Assembly: GCA_965153455.1 (NCBI GenBank)
Contig: OZ234501.1
Location: 744,001-808,000 of the forward strand
DNA from: Sphagnum compactum
Taxonomy: Eukaryota; Bryophyta; Sphagnopsida; Sphagnales
Length of the DNA: 64,000 nt
Reading direction: 5' to 3'
The translations under genes were made by a program, and so were the position numbers. The number at the start of each line of letters is the position of its first letter. Position 1 is the first letter of the stretch. The notes beneath the pieces are model-generated. The model did no database searches, was not told where the DNA came from, and worked only from the letters and a program-made list of their open reading frames with translations. Shown in pieces: positions 12,151 through 24,789 of the stretch.

Positions 12151-13339
12151 CTCTCAAGGCAACTCTCAATGTCTTCTTGGGGTTTCACAAATGATTTTAA
12201 TTCCTTCCTTGGGTTTCTAGGATTGGGATTAGGGTTAGGGTTGAACAAGATGGACCTTGCATATGTATGTATGTCTTGAGTATTATACAAAATTTTATAC
12301 CATACATAGGTTTTACGTATATGTACGTATCTCGTATAATATATGGTGTGGTTTTAAGTACATAATTACATAACAAACTTTTGTATGAAGGTCTTGATAA
12401 TGTATTTGCGCTTCCCAAACTTCAAACTCCTTCCTTCAAGTTCTCCCAAGTTGTATTTGCTCCACTTCAAAATTCGTTTTTATCTCTTCTCAATGTAAAC
12501 TTTTGTCATAGCAACTTTGCAAAGCTCCTCCACTCACATATGACCTTGGATCGTTCTGAAATTTTGGTGAAACATAAAAAGCTATGTCTACTATCATCTC
12601 TTAAAATTTCAATTCATTTAATTTCATAAAATGAGAGATCTTGCTACTTCCTTGAAATCACCTCAAACTGGGACCTGAACACAAAATGACTTACTATTCA
12701 CTTTCAGCAACTCCAAACTCCTTGAGATTTGGGAAGACACATGAAATATATGTCTTCTATGTTTGTTCAAAATTTCAAGTCTATTGATGATGATCACAAA
12801 GAGTTATCACTTTCAAAAGAAACTGACTTCAAAATCAAGGCTGAAACTTTAGGTACTTGGATCTCTCTCAATACATATCCAAATGACATGAAATTTCTCT
12901 CACATATGTATTCCTTTATGATCTATAAAATCCCAAAGGTGCAGATCAAAAAAAAACTCAAACAAAGGAGATATGACCAAAAAACCAGATCTGATACAAA
13001 ATCTTCAAAAGCTCATAACTCTCACAAAACAAATCCTTTTCACTTGAAATTTTGAGAATAGAAGCGTCTTATAGTCTTCTATAATCTCTTAAAGTTTCAC
13101 TCCAAAATCTTTTCACAATAGATCAAGATCTAGACTTAAAGATCTGAGTTCCACAACTCTTGATATGTGGATCTCCTCTCACCTCTTTTCTTTTCTTTTC
13201 TTTCTCTTCATTTCTTTCCTTTCCTCGTTTCTCTTTTGCACTTGACAAACTCCTATAATATTATTAGAGACTCTCAAGCTCTAGTTCTAGAGACTTTCTA
13301 GCTCTAGATCTCTTTCAACCTTTTCACCAAACAACCTAA
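12151..13339 (-). other. Copia 5' leader, no supported gene
   Basis: About 1.2 kb lies between the primer-binding site and gag. It holds short open frames on both strands but no recognisable domain. A pyrimidine-rich run (about 13184-13240 on the + strand) and a short telomere-like ttagggttaggg string near 12227 appear in it. The length is generous for a copia leader. Confidence 0.5.
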
Positions 13340-13351
13340 GCTCTGATACCA
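13340..13351 (-). other. Copia primer-binding site (initiator Met-tRNA)
   Basis: On the minus strand TGGTATCAGAGC begins directly after the 5' LTR end (...TTGTTAACA). It is the standard plant primer-binding site complementary to initiator Met-tRNA. Confidence 0.93.
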
Positions 13352-13664
13352 TGTTAACAAATAGGAGATCTACTCAAGTGCAAACATAAAACTTTATTGA
13401 GAGGAAACTATAACACGATGCTCATAACACAAAACACAAAATCAAGAACTCCTCAAGGTTCTTGTCACAAGAAATACACAAACTCGTGTAATGGAGAAAA
13501 GAGAGCCAAACCATCAACACCAAGGTATTTAACTACAAGACCACATCACAAATAACCAAACTAAAATAAGTAAAGAAAGTAGTTCAACCTTGTGAAATTA
13601 ACCTATTTACTTTCTTACTCTAGTAACTAAAGAAACCTAACTAGTTGAGCTTGAATTTTCAATA
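13352..13664 (-). repeat. Copia 5' LTR (right)
   Basis: A 313-bp partner of the left LTR. It differs by about a dozen substitutions, a small insertion near 13497 and a 10-bp insertion near 13630. Its outer end reads ...TTTCAATA, one transition away from the expected CA terminus. Confidence 0.93.
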
Positions 13665-14035
13665 GTTTGAAGTGATGGTAGTAATTCACTGCCATCCGTG
13701 ACAAGGGTGACGATCTGATACTTTGTTAGTGACACTTGCAAGGTTATGACTGCATTCATTATGGTCATGTTTGGTTTGGTTTGGCCATAATTGACACAAC
13801 AATTTACCTTCAAATTTTTATTATGGAATCTTCTTTGCAATCTTATAAATATATTATATTTTGCCATCTTGTGGTATTATCATGATGCTTCACTTGTTGA
13901 TTGATAGGTTAATATCCCGAGTCTAAGTGCACATAAGCATCTATATAAAGGTGCAATTTAAATAGGACATACATGAAAATTATGTGAGAAAGTGTTTTGT
14001 GGATGTAAATGTAATCATGCATTATGGGTTTTTAG

Positions 14036-14151
14036 GTTGACAAACGAGGAATTCAGGAACATAAAGCATCACTTTATTTGTAATTGAATCAAGTCAAGGA
14101 GGCAAAGGAAGCTTATCGACAGCTTTTGGATGTCAGTCCTGATAATTACAA
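14036..14151 (+). pseudogene. NAA15: NAA15-like exon 3 of 3 seen, with in-frame stop
   Basis: The exon starts after a strong acceptor (gggtttttag/GTTGAC) and ends at a donor (AATTACAA/gtaaat). It reads VDKRGIQEHKASLYL, then a TAA at 14081-14083, then QVKEAKEAYRQLLDVSPDNY in the same frame. In NAA15 the matching segment is KIVDK...KEQEASLL...GR.EEA..LYR.LL..NPDNYK, so order and phase agree with the two earlier exons. The stop suggests that this copy is dead, unless it reflects a local sequence error. No further NAA15 exons were recognised downstream. Confidence 0.7.
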
Positions 14152-15189
14152 GTAAATCCCCTCTATTGCTCCTTACAGCCAAAGTAGTACATGATCTTGA
14201 CTAGTGCTTTTCATGAAGAACAAAACATGCACATTACACCCATTTACATGTGGTAAAGAATGCTTGAAATTTGAAAATTTTGAAAAATATTTTGAATTTA
14301 TAAAAACTTCAAATTCCATACTTTTAAATTGTGAGTGATTTTTGAATGTGGGTAGATAGGTTATTACTAGAATTTTTTTTTAACCATCATAATTATTTTT
14401 TTGAAAAAATCCTTTGTTTATTCCTTTACTAAACTAACACATTTGACATAACTATTATTCAAGTTTAAATTTTTGTTTTATTATAACCAAAACTCAATAT
14501 TAACTTTAATGGAAATTTGATTTGAATTCCTCAAGACTCAAATTAATCATTTAGCATAATTTGGAATTATTAACATAACTTTGCAATGTCATCAAAAAAC
14601 ATATGTAAATAAAGTTCACAATAATTCATTGGTATCTTGCGTGGGTTTTGCTTCATGGATGTGTATTTGCACCCTGGAGGCTTTTTTGGGTGGTTTTGGG
14701 ATTTATTTTGGAACTATCAAAGGGCTATTTAAGAAACTACTTAAGGACTTCTTAGGGTACACCATGGAATCCTATGGGATACGTACATTTGCTAACATAG
14801 GGGGCCAATTGGGAGATACCCAATGGATACCTATAGGGTTACATAAGGAGCTACTTGGGAACTATCTATGGAGTTATGTAAGGACCTAGGGGATTATTTG
14901 GGATACTACACAGGAAGGCTATCCATGAGGTTACATAGGGGGTGTGTGAGCTATGGATTATAGCTCAACAATTAATTAAGCTTTAGTTCCGTAATTTTCC
15001 TTAGTATAATGATTTGAATGCTTATAAGCCTCCAAGTAGTGATTATTAATAGTTGAATCAGCTTTTGTGATATTTCCAGGCATATAGTACTTTTTTATTT
15101 CAGTTGGTGTAGCGCTTAATTAGTTAAGCACCTAGTAAACCTTTTAAAGTGCATTGTCTTTTTTTATGTTGTGGAGAAGGGAAAAAGGA
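14152..15189. other. AT-rich spacer with degenerate short repeats
   Basis: The part 14680-14950 is built from loosely repeated gggatac/ggagttac/ctatggg-type words, which hold a 102-codon open frame (14581-14889) with no domain. Nothing else is supported. Confidence 0.5.
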
Positions 15190-15389
15190 TGTAAAATTAG
15201 ATGCGATTTATTAATATATTGGGAGTACAAGCTCATAATTAACAATAACATTTCACCATGACAATGTTAAGTTAGTCTGTAGAATGACCTTACTTGTAAG
15301 ATTTTAGGATGAAGTCCTATTACATCTTTATTTAGTTCTCACACTATCAGATTCTTAAATACAATCCAAATCAAGCTTAAGTATTAACA
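15190..15389 (-). repeat. Possible LTR (200 bp)
   Basis: The segment begins TGTAAAATTAG and ends AGTATTAACA, so it has TG...CA ends with a TGT/ACA inverted repeat. On the minus strand it is preceded by a purine-rich aggcggaaa and contains an aataaa signal (aactaaataaagatg). These features fit a 3' LTR of a minus-strand element whose interior would be the ORF at 15446-15857. No partner LTR was found to the right, so this could also be chance. Confidence 0.35.
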
Positions 15390-15445
15390 TTTCCGCCTGA
15401 GAGCCTCAGGTGAATTACAACTGAATAACTAACTTAAAAGATAGA

Positions 15446-15857
15446 TCACAGTTGTAAAAAATCTAGGATGCGGCGAATGGTGCGAGCGAGGTACTCGGCT
15501 CGATGCTCCAGGGAAAGTGGGGTTGATCGGGCCTCGTAGCCAACGATAATGGCCATCACCGGGAACCCACGTTCGACAATGGAGACGGACATCATCATCT
15601 TCGCACTTGCACTCTTCAAACCTTCCTAGCGCGGCTCCACGAGCAGGAACAAACTCTAAATAAATTGCTAAAACATGTGGGTTAGGAGACAATCGACGAT
15701 CCCATACCGAACGATCGACTCGAGTGCGCACCACTCTCCTGGGCGGTTCTTCTTCGCGCGGATGTTGAAAAACATTCAAGTCGAGCGATGCTTCTTCAAG
15801 CTCTTCTTGTTGTACGGGTGCGACTGGAGGATTTGAAGGTGTAGCGTCATCGTCCGC
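15446..15857 (-). pseudogene. GC-rich unknown ORF split between two frames
   Basis: I do not recognise this protein. It is much richer in GC than its surroundings. From an ATG at 15857 the first frame reads MADDDATPSNPPVAPVQQEE, then EASLDLNVF and TRVDRSVWDRRLSPNPHVLA. Near 15615 the coding character moves to another frame, which reads SVSIVERGFPVMAIIVGYEA and then EHRAEYLARTIRRILDF, ending at a TGA (15446-15448). The first frame stays open to 15429 but loses protein-like composition there. A one-base indel is the simplest reading. It may be the interior of a non-autonomous LTR element, given the LTR-like segment next to it, or a decayed host gene. Confidence 0.45.
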
Positions 15858-16770
15858 CATGACTAGTTGCACCTACATCAACGAAAACCAAGAAGGTATT
15901 ACAAACAAGGTGGTACTTGCATTCAAAAGGGGTCGAGGCCTTTTTATTTAACAAATTAGGGTAGGCGTAAGGTGTGGGAGTGACGGCGGAACCTCATGAA
16001 AACTCGAACACCCTAAATCTAAGGGATTCATCAAACCCTAAATTCAACGGTGGATCTAGAAGTATGTGAGAGTTTTTTTTGTGATGCAAATTGTAATTAC
16101 AATTTACTATGTACTACATAGTTAATTAACGCATAGTAAAGTAAATAGGTAGGGAATATCAAAGGAGTAAATGTTACACGGAAATGTTACTTCAACCATT
16201 GAATTAGTCAAGTAAGAACTCAAGGACTCTTCCTTGTTACTACCGATAAATTATCCTAGTAGTTAGTTACTTGAAGTAATTAGGATGAAAAAGTAGGATG
16301 TGAGGGTCAACGGACGGAAAAGATCAGGATCAAGCTCAAAAGACCTCATCAAGATATCCAAGATAAGGGGGAGGTTGGATCCTCCAATCCCATTAACCAT
16401 GAGGATTGTCATCCTCTTTGATTGGAGGATGGAATATCTCTTGTGTTTCATTGGGCCCAAATATTCTCATCCTAATTTCAATTAGATGGTAATTCATTCT
16501 CAAATTCTCATTGGCCCTTGAAGGATGAGGAGGCCATTGATTGGTGCAAAAGGATTTCGAAGCTTTCATTGGACAAGGGGAACAAGCTCAAGGAAGGTCA
16601 TGGAGGCTTGCCAAAGGGAGGACTTCTTGTGTATGTGAAAAGAAAAAAGAAGAGGGAAGGAGAATGAGTGTGAGGAAGATTGTGTTTTAGTTCTTATGTG
16701 TGGAGAGGTGCTCATGGGAAGTGTGTGTGTAAGGATTAAGCATGAAAGGAACTTGTGTAGCAAGTGCTTG
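15858..16770. other. Spacer with a small hairpin
   Basis: No gene is supported. A 10-bp inverted repeat (tcctccaatc/gattggagga) lies at about 16380-16428 with a nested gaggat/atcctc stem. Confidence 0.45.
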
Positions 16771-17150
16771 TGGCAAAGCCTCTGGACTTTGGTTCAATTA
16801 GTTGTTTCTCTCAAATCCACTGTTGGATTTGTGTCAAATTTGAATCAGTTTTAGCTTAGAAGGTGTAGAGGGCCTTCCCAAAAATTCAGCTTGATCGGGC
16901 TTTTTGTAAGGAAGCTACAAGGGTTGGAAGTAGAGGGGGTTGAAGTGGGTTTCATGGAATGATTTCCATGGTGAAGCCTCTGGACTTTTTGTTCAATTAG
17001 TTGTTTCTCTCAAATCCATCGTTGGATTTGCGTCAAATTTAAATCAATTTTAGTTTGGAAGGTGTAAAAGCTCCTTGCAAAATTTCAGCCTCATCGGGCT
17101 TGCTGTAAGGGAGTTACACTTGTTGGAAGTAGAGGAGGTTGAGTTGTATG
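16771..17150 (+). repeat. Tandem duplication, 198-bp period, two copies
   Basis: Both copies share gcctctggacttt, caattagttgtttctctc and atcgggctt in the same order (anchors at 16778 and 16976). Divergence is roughly 15%. A palindromic ccatggaaatcattccatg lies at the joint (about 16953-16971). Confidence 0.7.
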
Positions 17151-20100
17151 TTTTTTTCCTCAAACTAGGCAAGTGGCTCCTAGCTCCTAGCTCCGAAGCT
17201 TAACTCTTGATCAAAAACATAAAATAAAAAATTATGAGATTTGTTTAAACATGGCTTCTTTTATATTAGCTTCCAACTCCAATGCATGTTAGATTAGGAT
17301 GTTATATGTAGTTGTTATGATGAACGGAATGGAAGGTTTCAAACCATCGAACATGACATCGAAGGAACATCAACATACGGCTCCTCAATATTCCATCATG
17401 GTGAGTTACAATTCTCTCACGATGTTTTGTAGCTTCAATTTGGACACAACGCATTAGATTTTTGGTGAATTTCATTATTTACCTCGAACCACCTTACTTG
17501 TTAGACTACATTACATAATAGTTTCACTTCCAACCAGGTTTTTATTGTGAGTGCATATCTTAGTGGTGAAGGTGTGCAATAATTCCTCACAGGGTGATTC
17601 AAATATTATATATGGAATACATTGCACGATTATGAATCAACCATAGGGAGCACCCATGTGGGCTTTATTTTTTAACTATGAGTTAACTCGAAGGGTGTCT
17701 TTGGGTAGGTGTTAGTAAACCCCTCTCCCCCCCCATGTAAGTTTTTGGTGTTTATAAATAAGTTTTATGTAAATCCATAAGTGGCACTTAGGTTTCTTAT
17801 AACTAAAATAAGTTTTTAGGTGTGTACATGGATTTATTTAATAGACTTTAAATAACCTCCTAAGTACTCCCTAGGTATTCCATATCCATTGTAGATCCTT
17901 ACATGTCTCCTTAAAGAGTAACTATATAAACCTTAAACCCCCCCCCCCCCCTAAACCCCCATGTGTCCTTTAACAAAAAAAGTTGTTAAAAAAAAATCTA
18001 TTAAATACCCCTTAGTGTGTTGTGTAATCCTTAGAGTCCCATGTAAATGTCTCATAACATAAATAGACTTTGAGTAAACAAGTGGGCGAAATCAAAACAT
18101 AACACACAAAGAGGAAACTCAAATCATCTTAGGCTAAATAGTCAATTTTGAATTTTTGCTTTTGTTATTTTCCTTTAGCAATGTCTTATCTTGTACTTGC
18201 ATCACAAGATTATGTTCTTGTGTTTCCTTGCCTTTGTAAGTAATCTCCCAGTGTTTGGATTTGGTTAATAAAATATCATTGTACGTAGGCCAAGATTTTT
18301 TGTCTTAAATGAAACAAGCCTCATGGTAACTAAAAGGAATATAAAAGATCACACATGGTAATTGACACAATGAATCATTCATGCACATGTTCTCTCAGCG
18401 GGCAGTTGATATACTTAGTGCCAATCAATTGATTTATATCAGATGCAATTAGTCTTATGAAAAGCAAATGTCATCATTGTAAATTGGTTTACTAATGAAA
18501 GTTGTTTGATTATGTTGTGTAGCAAGTTAAAAGTTTGTTATGTTAAGTTTTGCCTTTTTCCTACTTTTCAGCAAATCGCATAGCCCTTATTCCCTACCTA
18601 CACTATTAAAAAGTTCGTTTGTCAACAAAGGTGCGTTATTTTTTATTATTATTGCAAATCCTTTTGATGGTGGTGGGTTGATTATTGATTGTTGTGGGTG
18701 TGTATTAACATTAATATTGTAATAGGTACCAATTTATGTCAATTTGTTTCAAAATATTATCATTCTCATAATCTTATTTTTGCATAGGGGAAAAATCAAC
18801 ATCACAAACATGATGAACATGCCCTTACATGTTCGATCTCACGTCCTTGCGATTTTAGGTTCAAAGAAAGACAAGGCATGGGAATATAACCCTAGTGATT
18901 GCATTTTGATCATGGACCTACGTAAGTTGTTTATCCCCATTGGTGATGATAACGAAGAGCAAATGCCAAACATACTTGTGCATATTCACCTTGGGGTGAT
19001 TGACCATGTTATCATCCATGTGTATGTGAAGTCTTGCACACGAGATGGCTACAATGGACATTCCATGACACTATATTGCCTTATAGACATCGGATGTTTT
19101 CCATAATTTGATGATCTAGTCGTAATCCACCTCTGGAAATGCTTGTTACTTGTAGATTGCATGGCAATGTTGATGAGAATAACAAATAAATTGGTCAAGA
19201 TAATATTAATTGTTCATTTTTTCAGGTATCATAAGGAAAATATTCATAATAATTTCATAGTTTTTGTAAAAAACAAGGATTAAATGCGATTATTTAGTGG
19301 GGATAGTGGATGCGAAAGTAATGAAAGGCCAAAATGCATGCCAGTTTTGTTGAAAATATGACATATGACATTATACAATAATTTTTTATTTGTCCTTAAT
19401 TTTTCTTTTAATTTAAGTGAGTTCAAAGTTGACATTACCATACAGTTGTTGTTGGGAGCTAATAAATTTGGTGGGGGTGTTACAACGTGGTTGGTCAACA
19501 ATGTATATGTTGTTGTGGAAGGTCCCTGAACATGTATTTGACCTTTATTATCACTGAATTTGTTCATTAGTTTTATTTCTCCTTTAGAGTTGGGTTTCCC
19601 CTTTTTATGTTGGTTATTTGGTTGCTCTTATTTTTTAGATTTGATATATCAATAAGCTATTATGGAGGCCATTTCTCAAGCCTTTCTTGAGGTTGATTCA
19701 AATTGTCAAGTATGAATAAATTTTTTAGCACTAACGAAGGTGTATCTAATGACCATAGGTCTACATATTAATATTTAGTGAGTGATACTGTTCAAAGTTT
19801 GTTGTTAGATTATATTGGTCTAAAAGTGTTGAGACCCATCAAAATAAATTTGACTTTAAAATGGTGTATAACACTAAAAAAATATGCCCCTCGCCCCCCA
19901 ACCCAACCTAAAAGTGTAAGGTGTTAATTATTTTTTATTTGTTTGAAGAGAAGGCCTTGAGTGTCTTCCATAAATACTCATCACTCTTAAGGCAACGTCA
20001 CCCTGATCTCAAATGAGATTTTAAGAATTGGATTGGTGGGGGTTACAAGAAAAAAATGTTTTGCTATAACCCTACGTATAAATAGTAATTACACATTTTG

Positions 20101-20832
20101 ACTTTTACTTCACTGAACATTTTTTTCTCTTTTTACCCCATTACCCATCTTTACCTATTCATATTTTAGTAGCATTCTAGGGTTTTGAGTGATTTCAACA
20201 CCAACAACGAACTATTGGAACTAAGACAACCCATGGTGATGTGATGTAAGGATGCAGATGAAATTACTGAGGTGGGAGTTGAAACAAAAGGTAGATGTGG
20301 TTACAACCTTAGAAGTTGACATGAATTTCCTCTAGGAAATGTTGATTGAAGACTTGCAAATGGAGCAAGAGCTCGAATTGACCAAAGTTGCACCACGAGG
20401 TCTCCAAGAAAAGCTTTTACATTCAGAAAAATGAACTGCTCATGTTGAGAAAGCATCTGAAAGTTGTTTAGGCTCTTGCCAATGAGTCGGATTAAGTTGC
20501 AGCTGAACCTCATCAAGTAATCCACCCTCCCCACATGTTATTGTTATCAAGCTCCTATTACGTATACTTGGCTTTTTCCTTTTCAATTTTTTATCTTATA
20601 TTTTGGTATGATTTGTGTCTGAGACTGAGGTCAACAAAAGCATTAGCACTATTGCCATGACCAAAAGCTGAAGTTCACAAGAGTATGTTATGGTAGTAAG
20701 AAAATATGTTAGGTTTTCCTTAAATTGGGCAAAAATGCAATGTGTTCGCAGGACCCCTCGTTGAATCTATTTTTTAAACATTGTAAGATATCACATGTAT
20801 CCATTAAATTATAGCACAAAGTTCTTGAACAT
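17151..20832. other. AT-rich stretch without a recognised gene
   Basis: A 14-C homopolymer lies at 17938-17951. An open frame of 120 codons at 18744-19106 (HVRSHVLAILGSKKDKAWEY, SDCILIMDLRKLFIP) has somewhat protein-like composition, but I cannot name a family. Nothing else is supported. Confidence 0.45.
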
Positions 20833-21065
20833 TTGTTATCACTGATGGATGGAGCTTGCAATCATCCACACCTTACAGATGTGAATTTTCTAACCTTGAT
20901 GGTTGGCTTTTCTCATGTGTTTCCAATGAATGTGAAGGCATGTGGTGTAGCACTGAACCTGACAATTGCATCACATGTATTCCTAATGGACCCATGGTGG
21001 AACTCGGTAATGGAACAACATGAAGAGGACCGCACTCATTGTCTCTAGCAATACAAGCCTATGAA
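20833..21065 (+). pseudogene. SNF2 helicase C-terminal exon remnant (RAD16/RAD5 type)
   Basis: The peptide VALNLTIASHVFLMDPWWN, followed by EDRTHCL, a TAG (21046-21048) and then QYKPMK in the same frame, matches helicase motifs V and VI of SNF2-family ATPases (GGVALNLT.ASHVFLMDPWWNPAVE...DR.HRIGQYKP). The wording is that of plant RAD16-like proteins. The exon ends at a donor (ATGAA/gtaagt, 21066). The motif VI arginines are lost: RIHRIGQ has become RTHCL-stop. This copy is therefore a remnant. No other exon of the gene was recognised near it. Confidence 0.75.
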
Positions 21066-22772
21066 GTAAGTACACAAAGGCAAAGCTACAATAAAGTTGT
21101 TGGTTGTGTGATGTTGCTTTGCAGGTTGGCATTTTGTTTTATTCGTATTCTTGATCTGGTGAAAAAAATTGATGTAAATCATAGCTTTGATTGGAACAAT
21201 GATTCCATGTCAAACCATGTGCTCTCATGGTCACATCAACAAATTATGAACACATGGTTGTGATTGAAATGATGATTCAGTTTTCAAAATTTTGTGATGT
21301 CAACATGAGAGCACTTTGGTCATGAAATGGTCTAATGTTGGGGCTGGAGGGATGTAACTATGAACTAGAAAGGATCATTTTGTTTTTGGGCAAAAGTAAA
21401 CCAATAGTGTGGAGTTTGATCTACAAGACAAACTTAGTTGGAAAATAGGTTGAAGGATGTTGTAATGTTGGAGGAGCAAATACATTAGATGTTGTGGGGA
21501 TGGAAGGCAAAATTACAAGTTGTCCTTGATTCTTCATTTTAGTATGTCCTTTGACATTCCCTTATCTTGTTGATCACATCTCTGAGATTGTTCATCCAAG
21601 GTCACACTGAAATTAATTTTTTCATGTTGTTGTTGCAGGCAAAAATTAACTCTTTAGAGTCCATAGACACATGGAGTGGTGTTGTAGTTAAAATGATGAG
21701 GATGATGATGCTATAGAAGCATAACTTGACATCATTTCGTGTGGAGGTTGTAGGCATATCCACCTCACTGAAGGTATTTTTGCAAGGCTTCATTTGCAAA
21801 CTCACATATGCAACTCAACATAGTCCTTCTAAGACACATGTGATTGGATTTTATTCCAGCTATTGTCCCTACAAAGCCCATTCAATGAAATAACGACGAT
21901 CTAGTTTACTAATTTATTTTCCATAAAGAAATGGCTTCGAATGAAAGAGCTCCATGCATGTGCTCCGTGTTCATACCAGGTGGAATTGATCGAAAGTTGA
22001 CTTTCTATTTGTAGCATTAGCAACTTAGCTCAATGGAGAGTGGTTAGTATTCCAAAATTGCATAGGGCTGCCAACTCCAAGACAACTTGGAATGTTATTA
22101 TCTTCTCCTTCTTTTAAATCCCTGTTTATAGTTCTTTAATTTGGTTAGGGTCCTACCAGAAGGTTGGCCTCCTTTAGCTTACAATCATGGATTCTTCCAC
22201 ACACCCACTAATTTGAATCCATTTTGTCATGAAAGAACCATGTGCACAAATTTTTTTGAGCATGAGAATTGGATTTCTTGTGCATGGTTGCAGGGAAGGC
22301 TGACACAATGCTTTCCTATTCCAGCACATCAGCAAAAATGAACTTGGTTCACAATCTCCAATGTCACTTGTGACCATGTCTAAGGTACACAATGAAGCAT
22401 GGGCTGGGGTTATAGAAGTGCATAATCATATGATGTCATTGTTGCATGGAGAATTGCTATGTGAATGGCTATATTTTGACAAACCACAACATGCATTTGA
22501 AAGTGCAGATAAAAATGACATTCGTTGTTTGACTATGGGAAAGAGGTTGAAGGACTAAAATGCTTCGACTAAACAGAACCAACTTGAGGATTACTTTTAA
22601 ATGGTACCTATTTAAATATGAGCTTTGTTGTTGTACTAATTGCATCCTTCATTGAGTGGGTCTCAAGAAGGTAGATGCTTCCAAGAAGAATGGGAACCTC
22701 AAGGTATAGACAAAGACATCTATTCTTTTTATCCGAAAGATGAAATATTTCTTCTTGGATTTTCCTTTCCAT
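21066..22772. other. Spacer, short open frames only
   Basis: Several frames of 60-75 codons exist on both strands, but none shows a motif or splice context that I can defend. Confidence 0.4.
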
Positions 22773-22925
22773 CACTACTACAAAATGTGGGTGCAGTTCA
22801 CTGGTCCCCATTCACTAGACTAGTGAATCCACTGCTTCTTCACTGGTCTCTGTTCACCACAACAATGAATTCACTCAAAATCCAATGAAATCACTTGGCA
22901 TACAAGGACACCTTTTGTTGTAGTG
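22773..22925 (+). mobile_element. CACTA-type MITE, copy 1 (153 bp)
   Basis: The terminal inverted repeats CACTACTACAAAA and TTTTGTTGTAGTG are flanked by the 3-bp duplication CAT on both sides (22770-22772, 22926-22928). CACTA ends plus a 3-bp duplication define the CACTA superfamily. The short non-coding interior holds repeated ttcactgg/ccagtgaa words. A second copy is at 53888-54041. Confidence 0.9.
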
Positions 22926-24789
22926 CATTTGCATCATTTGGGGTTACCATTGTAATTTCATCCTAGGTCTAACGAACCTTACCCAATAATTTGGCTACTT
23001 GGTTTTTTGGGTTCAGTTTTATGACCAGTTTATGGTTCGATTAATGCCATTGAACTCCCTTGGTATTGCCATTCATCTCAAAAATTGTGATCTTTCTTTT
23101 TTTTATCAGATTCATGATCATCACATTTCACATAACTCAAATGAATTAATATTTGTTCTAGCAGTTTCCCTTGTGCATTGGTGTTTAATTTAGTACATGT
23201 ATTTCACCTTCTCTTGTTAGTCAATTTAGTAATAAGACTTTGAAACACTACAAGGGTACTTCTTCAGAAAGTGGATGAACTTGCTCTACCCCAGGCCTTT
23301 GAAAAACAAAATAAACAAATTTGTTAAAAATCAATTTATGTAAGGTGCAGCCAATTATTGTGACAACATCTACAAGAGCAAAGCCTGGCAAAATGTGGAA
23401 GCTTTGTTTGAAATAACAAATCGAACTCCCAAACGAAACCTTCCTTGCACTAAGAGACCTAAAGCGAAAGGTGAGTAATGTGGATCATTAACGAGGATTG
23501 AGGGTATCTTGCCATCAACTAGTTAGGAATTAAACTTGAATTTATGGGTAGATTATGGGTTGCTAGGGCAGAGATCTTAGATCGTGTGTATTGATAAGCC
23601 ATGTTACACATGTCTGACATGGAACTTACACATAGATGGACCATATGTATTGACAAGCCATTTGCACACTTTTGACACATAACTAAGACACATGTGAATA
23701 AATTTTAATCAAACACAAATATTGCAGAATGCAATAAGAAACATGCAAGTACACATGTTTTACAGTTCGAGACTTGCAAAGATCAAGGATGGCAAGACCT
23801 CTAGCGTTCCTTCAAATACAAGAAAATTTGGAGGTTTAGAAAGACAATTGCATCCTAACAAGCCTAAATATATAATCTGGTAATCATAAATAAAAACCTT
23901 TTGAATTTTACCTATTTACCCTCCATAAACATATATTTTCTTTATAATGAGGTAGCTAAAACCATTAACCATCTAATTAATTTGATAATATGTTTTTCAT
24001 TTTTGTAATGTGGAAAACACTCTCTTTACTATATGTAGAAGAGAGACCTATTTCTTGAAATGATAATTACAAGACAATTGCAAAATTCAAGTGGGTCAAA
24101 AGGCCTAGTCGTCAATTGGACTTTCTCTTTGCGTCACAACTTCAAATCACATCAATGGAAGTGGGAAATGAAACCCCTAAAAAGTTCCAATTGGGACTCT
24201 GGCAACAACTCAAAAAAGGGAATTTCTAATAACCTCTACCAAAGATGTCCAATGCACTATAGACAATTTAACATATTATAGCCATTGTTGGCAATGGCCA
24301 CTTGTTTTACACAATGGAAGTAGACTTTGGTGACCATCATTGTGCAAAAAGGTATATGTGCCACATGGTTGAGAGAAGCCCACAGAAAGGTGTTATGGAA
24401 AATCAATCAATCACCAATGGAAGCCGAATGGTATAGTCAAAGATGCACACCCAAAAAATAAAATGACATTATGATTTGTGTGGTTACTTTCTAGAGAAGG
24501 CAACATGGAGATTAGTAAGGTGTTCATTCCACATGGCACCTTAACTCACCCCCTGCCATGCAGAAATGTTGTGTTGAAGATGGGAGTGGAATTGGAAGGT
24601 CCTAAGAGAAGGTTAGATAGTTTTAAGATTTAGGTTCATCATAGATACATGAACAACACTAGAGATTTGAATGCTTATTACTGTTATAGAATCCATATGG
24701 ATGCGCTCGTCCATTGGAAAATGTAGTCATCAGTTCATGTTTGGTTACAGTGAACCTTATCCCCATTCCTTCACCCACATATTTTCTTG
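22926..24789. other. Spacer, nothing supported
   Basis: AT-rich DNA with short open frames only. No motif, RNA or repeat stands out. Confidence 0.4.

Larger units (their letters stand above)
7600..13664 (-). mobile_element. Complete Ty1/copia LTR retrotransposon
   Basis: The element is about 6.07 kb and reads on the minus strand. LTRs lie at 7600-7897 and 13352-13664. The primer-binding site, complementary to initiator Met-tRNA, touches the right LTR, and a polypurine tract touches the left LTR. Internal order is gag, protease, integrase, RT and RNase H, which is the copia order. The LTRs differ by about 12 substitutions in 298 bp plus two small insertions, so they are about 96% identical. 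It sits in an intron of a NAA15-like gene. From 11577 down to 7942 the coding frame never shifts but carries six in-frame stops. A long leader of about 1.2 kb (12151-13339) separates the primer site from gag. Confidence 0.93.

Noticed and set aside
12220-12245. Telomere-like ggattagggttagggtt
   Set aside because: Only two to three units, inside the copia leader; not a telomeric array.
18744-19106. 120-codon frame as a gene
   Set aside because: No family, no splice or promoter context; recorded only as a possible frame within the spacer entry.
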